From: Rhodopirellula europaea 6C
Lineage (GTDB): Bacteria > Planctomycetota > Planctomycetia > Pirellulales > Pirellulaceae
Direction of reading: 5' to 3'
NCBI RefSeq assembly: GCF_000338295.1
Contig: NZ_ANMO01000097.1
Coordinates: forward strand, 124,001-188,000
DNA length: 64,000 bases
How positions within the stretch are numbered: the stretch's first letter is position 1; each line of letters starts with the position of its first letter. The notes below the pieces were generated by a model, which worked only from the letters and a program-made list of their open reading frames with translations, was not told the DNA's origin and made no database searches. The position numbers and the translations under genes were made by a program. Shown piece after piece: positions 37,434 through 45,049 of this stretch.

Positions 37434-40400
37434 TCACTTCGTGGTATCGAACACAACGCACAAGTGAGTCACACCGTGACCCGATGACGCCCATTCGATC
37501 CGGTCGTCTTCGCATTTGACTTCGCCGTCGATCGATGCGGCATCGATGGATTGCATCGACACCGTGGGTGGATGGACTGCATCGCTGTGGTCTTCCCCGA
37601 GCGGACGTGAAAGGGGCGAGATCGGATGAGCGAGGGCGACTGGTTGGCAGAACCGCACGATGCCGCGAACGGATTTGCTGGTTGTCTGAATCGCTCGCAG
37701 GTGCATGACCATTCGGCCGTCATCCAACACTCCTGTCGCGACGACTTGAATGCGCATCGTCGATGGCGAGGCATGCATCAGCCACGATCCCGCGGGCACA
37801 CCTTTGCGAATCATTTGCCCATTGGGAACTTGCAACACCGTTGGGGTTCGCCAAGGTTGCATGGCGGCATCGATTGAATGCGGGACATCAAACCCGAAAG
37901 CGAATTCGTGCCAAGGCGAAAAACCGTCGGTGGCTTCGCTTGGAGAACCCGACGCATTTGCGAGGGGCAACAGTGTTTCCAGGAAACGATCTTCACTGCG
38001 GCGATGGAAGCTATTGCCGTGTGTTGCGACCAACGTTCGGCATTCGTCTTCTTCGTGGACAAATCCGAGAGGTGCGATGAAGCGTCGAGCACTCGTTCGA
38101 TGCAGCTTTTCTCGCACGATCGCTCGTACCACGGGGCTGGCACCTGGAAACGCCATTCTCAGAACGGGATGTTGGATCCAGTCCAACGAATCGTCCGCTC
38201 CGCCGGATCCCGGCGATGATGCATTCAATGTTTCAAAACGAATGCGGTATCGAACCAACCGGCTGCCGCGAACCAATTCGACTTCCGATTGCCACCTCAG
38301 CGTGTTTGATGAAACGCTCGTCGACGAATGGGGGTTTGCGTCGGCGGGCATTTCGATCGTGCCTTCCAGAGCCACAACTCCGCGAGAGATACTGTTCTCT
38401 TTTGTTTGGACCGAATTGCATTTGGCGACAACGCCTTCGGCCTTCTTTTTCGCGGGCACAAATTCAATCCGAGTCGACAAGCGGTTGCCTCGGACTTTGC
38501 CGCTGTAGACGCCTTGGATTCCGCCGTGTTCCGAGTTGATTGACAACTCCAAGAACTCGTTGCTCATTCGTTCGCCATCGACAATCGGACCAGGGCCGCG
38601 GCTCATCGATCGACCAAGCTGTTTCGCCCAGCGGATCAGCCGTGGGTTGTCGTTCTCGGCCGAGTTTGGGCGGGCACTGTTGTTGGGATCAGTCAACAAA
38701 GCTTTGGCGGCCGCGTTGGAGCTGGTCCATCGGTAACCCCATGCGGGGACGTCCAGCACCGCGTCGGTGTTTCCTTTGTCAGCGTGAGCGTGGAAGATCG
38801 AACGATCGTTGGTTGGCAATTTGCCTTTCACGATCACACGTTGACGAGTCGGGACATTGTTGCCATTGACCACCAGAACGCTTTCGGTCGGTTGTGTTTT
38901 CGCGGCGATGTTTGCGTCCGCGGAAACTTGGACGCAATCGTCCAGCCCAAGAGATTCGGCCAAGCCGTGAGTGGGATCGGTGCGTCGTGGGTTCGCCAAC
39001 ATGGACAATCCGTTGGCGTCACGCTGGGATTGCCCGCGGACCAAGGAGGCATACTGCGTCGCGGATTGCCTGGCCGCTGAGGAACCAGCACGCATTCGAT
39101 CAGCCGGCGAATCTTTCCACGATGCGGAAGACCCATGGTGATAGGGATGTTCGCCATCGATGAAGTATTCGTCGATCTTCCAAAACCGACCAAGAGCGAG
39201 CGTCCAGGTTGCGGCTCGATTCAGATCGTCGAAGCTCTCGCAACCTTTGCCAGGCCAGTGAACCAAGAGAGCCGTCGCGATTTCTCCCGCGTCGATGGCT
39301 TCACCCAATCGAGTTCCAAGGGTGAGGAACGAGGACTCGTTGTTGGCATCGACCGGTTTAGCGGTCAAAGCCTCGATTTCGTGACCGCTTTCACCAAGAA
39401 TGACTTTGGCTTCGTCACCGAATCCGGTTCCGTTGAGAAAATCAATCGGCAACAAACCGCGGCACTGCGTTTGCGATTGTCCATCGTGTTTGTGGCTGGC
39501 TAGCGCCGCGACAATTTCCGGGGTCGTGCTGCCTCCCAAACGCGCGTGCACAGCCATTGGTTGACCGACCGCACGTTGGACTTGTTCAATCGACTCCCGC
39601 AGCGACCGTTCCATTTGGTCGATCGTCAATTCATCGTAGCAAACGGTGGATGCTGGTCCGCCGCCGGCCCACGACATCGCATCGGATGCCAATCGCGATT
39701 GAAAGGCTTGCTGTACCGAGTCGTCTGATTTCAAAACCGCATCGGCGACCGCTTGGTCGACCAACGCGTTGCGAGGCGTCGACAGGATCGCTTCGGTATC
39801 GCTGGTTTTCGGTTCGGGCAGCTCCAGAAATCGATCCAGTGTCGATGGAGTCAGCAGCGTCAAATCAATCAGCGATGGATCGGACGCAAAGTAGTGGTCA
39901 CGCTCTTCCGCGAGAGCGTCAAAGCAATCATGTAGCGCCGCGGCGGTTGCTTCGGCATCGTTTCGCACCCAAGCCTCGGCGGCGTCCAGGACTCGCGTTT
40001 CGAAATAGACCTGGTCGAGGTTGCTGGTGTAGCGAAGTCGGCGGGTGAGCACCTGGATCTGCCACCACGTGTAGCTGAGTGCGAAAAAGTCGGCTTGCGA
40101 AATTTCGCGGCCCTTTTCGGTCACCAATCGGACATCGTCCAACAAAGAGGCGGATTGATTCGGCCAATTGTCGTTTGGATTCTTCTTCAGCGTGCTCGAG
40201 TCGCCGAACCAACTGGATTGGATTGACGAATTAATGAGAGCAAGCGCGTCGTTGCGGCTTTGACATCGAATTCGGACGTCACGGTGTGATTCCAGATCGA
40301 CGGTCACGCTGCGATTGTCGGAATCGGATGCCGGCAAAGAATCGCGAACGGAGGCGGTCAGTTTTGACAGGCTGGCCTCGGGAATCAGCAGCAAACGGAC

Positions 40401-40664
40401 TGGGCCATCGGTCGCGGGGTCCGATTCTGCTGATTGTGACGCTTGGTCCGGTTCCGTCAGGCTGCCGATGGGAGTCGGCGGCGAAGGCAAATCGTCCGCT
40501 CGATGCCAGGTGGGGAGCCGCCCCGCCTGAGCGAGTAGACGAGGATGCCAGGCCGCTGTCAGAGTGCCCAATAGGCTCCGAGCGGCGTCATGATCCAACC
40601 GAGAGGGGAAATCTTCGATCGTGCTGCAGGGAATTAGGACGCAACATTCGGCAAAGGACGGCAT
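37434..40664 (-). CDS. Large GH38/alpha-mannosidase-like protein, possibly degenerate
   Basis: The 1076-residue protein has no signal peptide. The last third resembles the beta-sandwich part of family 38 alpha-mannosidases: LDVPAWGYRW (the usual VPALGY motif), then SNEFLELSINSEHGGIQGVY, matching the ENxxLxVxxDPxxGGI pattern. The N-terminal part should hold the catalytic barrel; I could not find the usual AWxxD/nucleophile pattern, so it may be inactive or a variant. It precedes the kinase gene by 4 bases. The family assignment is by eye and moderate. Confidence 0.6.
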   Translation of the reverse strand: MPSFAECCVLIPCSTIEDFPSRLDHDAARSLLGTLTAAWHPRLLAQAGRLPTWHRADDLPSPPTPIGSLTEPDQASQSAESDPATDGPVRLLLIPEASLSKLTASVRDSLPASDSDNRSVTVDLESHRDVRIRCQSRNDALALINSSIQSSWFGDSSTLKKNPNDNWPNQSASLLDDVRLVTEKGREISQADFFALSYTWWQIQVLTRRLRYTSNLDQVYFETRVLDAAEAWVRNDAEATAAALHDCFDALAEERDHYFASDPSLIDLTLLTPSTLDRFLELPEPKTSDTEAILSTPRNALVDQAVADAVLKSDDSVQQAFQSRLASDAMSWAGGGPASTVCYDELTIDQMERSLRESIEQVQRAVGQPMAVHARLGGSTTPEIVAALASHKHDGQSQTQCRGLLPIDFLNGTGFGDEAKVILGESGHEIEALTAKPVDANNESSFLTLGTRLGEAIDAGEIATALLVHWPGKGCESFDDLNRAATWTLALGRFWKIDEYFIDGEHPYHHGSSASWKDSPADRMRAGSSAARQSATQYASLVRGQSQRDANGLSMLANPRRTDPTHGLAESLGLDDCVQVSADANIAAKTQPTESVLVVNGNNVPTRQRVIVKGKLPTNDRSIFHAHADKGNTDAVLDVPAWGYRWTSSNAAAKALLTDPNNSARPNSAENDNPRLIRWAKQLGRSMSRGPGPIVDGERMSNEFLELSINSEHGGIQGVYSGKVRGNRLSTRIEFVPAKKKAEGVVAKCNSVQTKENSISRGVVALEGTIEMPADANPHSSTSVSSNTLRWQSEVELVRGSRLVRYRIRFETLNASSPGSGGADDSLDWIQHPVLRMAFPGASPVVRAIVREKLHRTSARRFIAPLGFVHEEDECRTLVATHGNSFHRRSEDRFLETLLPLANASGSPSEATDGFSPWHEFAFGFDVPHSIDAAMQPWRTPTVLQVPNGQMIRKGVPAGSWLMHASPSTMRIQVVATGVLDDGRMVMHLRAIQTTSKSVRGIVRFCQPVALAHPISPLSRPLGEDHSDAVHPPTVSMQSIDAASIDGEVKCEDDRIEWASSGHGVTHLCVVFDTTK

Positions 40665-40816
40665 GAGCGACTAAAATTTGACGTGAAGGAGCGAAAAGGG
40701 GATACTAGCGGTTTGGCGAGATCGCCGGCACCTCCCGGACTCGCCCCTGGTGTCAACTTTAGCTGACACCACTCATCGAAATAAAAAATCTTGTCTCTTC
40801 GTGTTGAAAGTAAACC

Positions 40817-42976
40817 ATGGCCGGATCCGGCGGCGTTTGGGGAATTGAAATTGGTCAGAGCGCGCTCAAGGCGTTGCACTGTGTCAAACAGGGCGATGAG
40901 ATCGTTGCCGATGCCTTTGATCTGATCGAGTATCCCAAAATTTTGGGACAAGCCGATGCGGATCCGGACCAACTGATCGCCGATGCGCTGGATCAGTTGA
41001 TGCAGCGAAACGACGCGATTCGCGATCGCGTGTGCATCAGTGTTCCCGGTCAAAGCGGTCTGGCAAAGTTCTTCAAGCCACCACCGGTGGAACTGAAGAA
41101 AATCCACGACATCGTCAAGTACGAAGCCAAGACGCAAATTCCGTTTGAGTTGTCCGACGTGGTTTGGGATTACCAAACGATGCCGGGTGCCACCATCCAG
41201 GAAGGCTACGCACTGGAAAGCGAAGTCGGTCTGTTCGCGATGAAACGCGAGCAAGCTTACCGGCAACTCGCTCCGTTCAAAGATGCCGACATCGAAGTCG
41301 ACATGGTCCAGCTGACTCCGATCTCGCTCTACAACATGGTCGCGTACGACCGGTTCCACGAGCGAATCGAGAACGAATCGTTCGACCCGGATGAGCCTCC
41401 GACGTCCAGCGTCCTTTTGTCGATCGGTACCGACAGCAGTGATTTGATCGTCACGAATGGTTTCCGAATTTGGCAACGCAGCATGCCAATCGGTGGTAAC
41501 CACTTCACTCGTCAATTGACGAAAGACTTGAAACTGACGTTCGCGAAAGCGGAACACCTCAAACGCAACGCGCGTGAAGCGGTCGATCCAAAACTCGTTT
41601 TCCAAACCATGCGACCGGTCTTCAACGACTTGGTCACGGAAGTCCAACGTTCGATTGGTTTCTTCCGCAGCATCGATAAGAAGGCCGAGATCACCGAATT
41701 GCTGGTGACCGGTAACACGGTGAAGATGCCAGGTTTGGCCGCTTACCTCGGCAAGAACCTCGGCTACGAAGTCCATACGCTCGACCGATTCAATCGCTTG
41801 TCCGGCGATGATGTTCTCAGCATCCCAACTTTCCGTGACAACGCACCCACTTTCGCGGTTTGCTACGGGTTGTGTTTGCAGGGCTTGGGACTGAGCCAGA
41901 TCCACACGTCGTTGATCCCGGCGGAGATCAAGACCGAACGCATGATCCGCGCGAAGAAGCCTTGGGCTTTGGCGGGGATGGCGGCTTTGTTGCTGGGAAC
42001 GACGACCCAGTACGCACTCACCCAGCGTTCGTGGCAAACGACTCACGAAGATTTGTGGTCCGGCGCCGCCCAGGCCGTCTCGAGCATGTCGTCACACAGC
42101 TCGGATCAAAAGTCAGAGGATTCGTTGTTGGTCAGTCGCTTGACGTTTTTGAATCGTCTGGGCGAAGAGATTTCCGGAAACGCGGAACGTCGATTGGTTT
42201 GGTTGGAAGTCATCAACGCGGTCAACGCGGCGATTCCACGGGCGGAATACCCCAAGGACAAAATTCCAAGCATCAAAGAGCTGCCACTGGAAGATCGGAT
42301 CGACTTCCACATCACAGAAATCGACACCAAGTACTACGAAGACCTCGCCGAAGATTGGTACTCGGAGCGTTTGGACACTCGGTACAAAGAGGAAATGAAG
42401 AACTGGTATGACCTGATGCGAGATTCCGCGCCGCCGGAAGAACTCGCCGAGGACACCGGTCCCGAAGAAGACGGCTGGGTCATCCAGTTGAAGGGATACC
42501 ACTATTACAACAGCCCCAAACACAAGGGCGAAGAAGGCAGCCAACACGTTCGGAAGTATTTGACGACGGCGTTCCGTGAAAAACCAATCACCTTGATCGA
42601 CCCGCAAGGCAACCCGATCACGTTCACTCCAGAGGAGTTTGGTTTTAGCTACCCGATCTTGTTGAACGACAACCAACCCCAGCTGGTACAGGTGCCAAAC
42701 CCGGACTACGACCCGGTCGCTGCGATGACGGCGATGCAGTTGCGAGCCGAAGGCGACGAAGACGTCGAGGTCGAAACACAATTCCTGGAAGTGCTGCGAC
42801 TGGATTTTGTTTTCCAGGTCATTTGGAAAGAAAGCGTTTTGAGCGAACGCATCGAAGCAAAACGATTGGCGGAAGAAGAAGCTGCTGCACAAGCGGAATT
42901 GGAAGGCACTGGCGACGGATCGGGATCAGAGGACGATGTTGATGCCGATTCTGACTCAGTCGCGATGGCCAACTAG
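40817..42976 (+). CDS. PilM-PilN-like fusion protein
   Basis: The N-terminal 360 residues are a PilM actin-like ATPase. Phosphate and adenosine motifs are visible: GIEIGQSALKALHC, LSIGTDSSDLIVTNG, SMPIGGNHFTRQLTKDL and LLVTGNTVKMPGLAAYLGK. PilM is normally about 350 residues. Here the chain goes on: a membrane helix at about 381-400 (ALAGMAALLLGTTTQYAL), then ERRLVWLEVINAVNAAIP, close to the PilN pattern, and about 300 further residues ending in a coiled, acidic tail (Glu/Asp/Ser-rich). This looks like PilM and PilN in one chain, with the PilN-like part periplasmic. It starts the Met-rich operon and is divergent from the GH38-like gene. Confidence 0.85.
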   Translation: MAGSGGVWGIEIGQSALKALHCVKQGDEIVADAFDLIEYPKILGQADADPDQLIADALDQLMQRNDAIRDRVCISVPGQSGLAKFFKPPPVELKKIHDIVKYEAKTQIPFELSDVVWDYQTMPGATIQEGYALESEVGLFAMKREQAYRQLAPFKDADIEVDMVQLTPISLYNMVAYDRFHERIENESFDPDEPPTSSVLLSIGTDSSDLIVTNGFRIWQRSMPIGGNHFTRQLTKDLKLTFAKAEHLKRNAREAVDPKLVFQTMRPVFNDLVTEVQRSIGFFRSIDKKAEITELLVTGNTVKMPGLAAYLGKNLGYEVHTLDRFNRLSGDDVLSIPTFRDNAPTFAVCYGLCLQGLGLSQIHTSLIPAEIKTERMIRAKKPWALAGMAALLLGTTTQYALTQRSWQTTHEDLWSGAAQAVSSMSSHSSDQKSEDSLLVSRLTFLNRLGEEISGNAERRLVWLEVINAVNAAIPRAEYPKDKIPSIKELPLEDRIDFHITEIDTKYYEDLAEDWYSERLDTRYKEEMKNWYDLMRDSAPPEELAEDTGPEEDGWVIQLKGYHYYNSPKHKGEEGSQHVRKYLTTAFREKPITLIDPQGNPITFTPEEFGFSYPILLNDNQPQLVQVPNPDYDPVAAMTAMQLRAEGDEDVEVETQFLEVLRLDFVFQVIWKESVLSERIEAKRLAEEEAAAQAELEGTGDGSGSEDDVDADSDSVAMAN

Positions 42977-43045
42977 TTCAATACGACGGCGATCTCCTCG
43001 CCAACAACCACACACCACCTTTTCTCTCTCGACTCGGTCTGATCG

Positions 43046-44854
43046 ATGGATCAACTCAAGCAATCATTCGCTGCCGCAGCCAAGTATGGCTTTTGGATTG
43101 GCACCGGCACCATCACACTCGGTGCATTGGTGATTTGGTTTCTCGTCACCGGCGAATTGGTGGAGGAAAACAACAGTCGAACGTCAAAGATCAAAAGCGA
43201 CGTCAGCGCCGTGAAGTCGCTCAAGATGGAATTGCGCGAGCATCCCAATCAGATCTCCAAGGCAGCGATGGACTTGTTGGTGGAACGGCGACAAGCCGAG
43301 GTCCTGGAAGTCTGGCAAGAAGTCTACGACGCGCAGCGAGACATCTTGGTTTGGCCAGAGGAAGAGCTGACCACGGGACTCGTCGACGAGTTTCGTGATT
43401 TGATGCCAATCGAAACGCACATCGCATATCCGCCTGAAGATGGCCAAGAGATACCAAGTTCCTATCGGAACCAGTATGCCTACTACATCAAGAACGTTCT
43501 GCCCAGCATCGCGGAAATCGCGAAGGCTGAATGGGAAGCAGAGTTTCAATCCGCCAGTGCTGGTGGGATGGACGCCATGATGGGCGGGATGGATTCGATG
43601 ATGAGCGGCATGGATGGCATGGGCGGGTATGGCGGTATGGGACGCGGCCCTATCAACATCGCCGGTGTGGAAGATGTCCCGTTGGTGGATTGGCCGGTCA
43701 GTTCTCAGTCAGCCATCATTTCGGAGTTGTTCCCTTGGCAAGGACGCACTCCATCAACGCTGGAAGTCTACTACAGTCAAGAAAACCTCTGGATTCTGCG
43801 ACAGTTGCTGGCAATCGTCGCGGATGTCAACGGTGAGGCACAGCAACCATTCGAAGCCAAGATTCACGTGATCAACCACCTTTCGCTCGGCAAGAAGGTC
43901 AAGTTCACCGCAGGTTCCATTCAAAAACCTGGAGTCGCCATGTCGGGCGGCATGGGAGGCATGGGGATGGATATGGGCATGGACATGGGAATGGGCATGG
44001 GAGACGACATGTACGGCGGAATGGACTCTGGCGACTTGTACGGCGGAATGGATTCGGGCATGGGCACGATGTCGGAAGCTCCCGACCCGGTGGACAATCG
44101 TTACGTTGACACGACGTATGAGCCGATTGACGGAGCCACACTACGCTCCGCACTGGAAAGCGATTCGCCTGAAGACGCGCCACTGAAAGTCGCGAAGCGA
44201 GTCCCAGTCATGATGTCGTTGCAGGTTGACCAGCGTTACATTCCCGATCTGTTGGCCGCCTGCGGCAGTGCGCCACTGATGGTGGAAGTCAAGCAGGTTC
44301 GGATTCTTCCAAAATCGGCTGGTGCCAGCGCTGTCGGTGCGATGGGCGGCGGTGGCGGAATGGGCGGCGGCATGGATTCCATGATGAGCGGCGGGATGGA
44401 TATGGACATGGGCATGGACGGCGGCATGGGGATGGGTGGTGGCATGGGCATGGGTGGTGGCATGGGCATGATGGGCGGCGGTGCCAGCCAAGGCCCAAAA
44501 GAGAAGTTCCCGCTCGATGTCACCGTGGAGGTGTACGGCCTCATTCACATCTACAACCCACCTGATGAAGATAAACTCGGCGTCGAGCAAGTCACCGAAG
44601 ACACGATGTTGGATGGTGAAACCATGGCCCAGAGTGCCGAAGAGGATCTCAAGGAAGTCAGCAATGGTGCCGGAGCTGGCGCGGGGACGCAGCCCGCTGT
44701 GGACACACCCGATTCTGCTTTGCCACCGCCTGCGGCTGATCCCGATGCGACAACACCAGCCGAGGATGCGACAACTCCGGATGCAAACGAGGCTTCGCCT
44801 CAGCCAGCTGGAGAAGCCTCGGTCCCGGGTAGTTCCGCCAGCACAACGGGTTAG
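43046..44854 (+). CDS. Met-Gly-Asp-rich membrane protein, PilO-like position
   Basis: The 602-residue protein has a short cytoplasmic N-terminus, one membrane helix (about residues 13-34, WIGTGTITLGALVIWFLVTG), and a coiled-coil-like region (residues 38-80). This is the layout of PilO, and it follows a PilM-PilN-like gene by 69 bases. The extracytoplasmic part carries three Met/Gly/Asp-rich low-complexity segments (for example GGMDAMMGGMDSMM, MGMDMGMDMGMGMGDD, GMDMDMGMDGG). The end is an Ala/Pro/Thr-rich tail. I know no described family with this composition. A role in metal binding is possible but not shown. Confidence 0.8.
   Translation: MDQLKQSFAAAAKYGFWIGTGTITLGALVIWFLVTGELVEENNSRTSKIKSDVSAVKSLKMELREHPNQISKAAMDLLVERRQAEVLEVWQEVYDAQRDILVWPEEELTTGLVDEFRDLMPIETHIAYPPEDGQEIPSSYRNQYAYYIKNVLPSIAEIAKAEWEAEFQSASAGGMDAMMGGMDSMMSGMDGMGGYGGMGRGPINIAGVEDVPLVDWPVSSQSAIISELFPWQGRTPSTLEVYYSQENLWILRQLLAIVADVNGEAQQPFEAKIHVINHLSLGKKVKFTAGSIQKPGVAMSGGMGGMGMDMGMDMGMGMGDDMYGGMDSGDLYGGMDSGMGTMSEAPDPVDNRYVDTTYEPIDGATLRSALESDSPEDAPLKVAKRVPVMMSLQVDQRYIPDLLAACGSAPLMVEVKQVRILPKSAGASAVGAMGGGGGMGGGMDSMMSGGMDMDMGMDGGMGMGGGMGMGGGMGMMGGGASQGPKEKFPLDVTVEVYGLIHIYNPPDEDKLGVEQVTEDTMLDGETMAQSAEEDLKEVSNGAGAGAGTQPAVDTPDSALPPPAADPDATTPAEDATTPDANEASPQPAGEASVPGSSASTTG
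43560..43650 (+). repeat. Met/Gly/Asp-rich coding repeat 1
   Basis: The segment encodes imperfect GGMDxMM and GGMG units. It is a codon-level repeat of ATGGGC/ATGGAC type, with a coherent coding frame. Confidence 0.8.
43939..44072 (+). repeat. Met/Gly/Asp-rich coding repeat 2
   Basis: It encodes MGMDMGMDMGMGMGDDMYGG and similar, built from ATGGGCATGGAC-like units. Nearly every second residue is Met. Confidence 0.85.
44338..44484 (+). repeat. Met/Gly/Asp-rich coding repeat 3
   Basis: The segment encodes GGGMGGGMDSMMSGGMDMDM and GMGMGGGMGMGGG units. The same unit type recurs in the next gene. Confidence 0.85.
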
Positions 44855-45049
44855 CGGGTAGAACAGTTGAAGCCATGAGCAGGAATGAACTGTCAGATGC
44901 CTTTTCCGTGAAGCACTTGATGAGCCATTCCGAAGAAGATCGTGATCGTTCAGGTTGGTTGTGGCGACCATCCAACCTCGAGCACGTTTGACAAACTGAG
45001 TCGTCGCCAGCCTTTCCTTTTCTTTTTCGTTCGTGCGAGTCAAACCATC

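Noticed and set aside
40634-42046. 470-codon minus-strand open frame opposite the PilM-PilN gene
   Set aside because: It lies fully antisense to a gene with clear PilM motifs and has no domain. Long antisense frames are common in this high-GC sequence because of codon bias.
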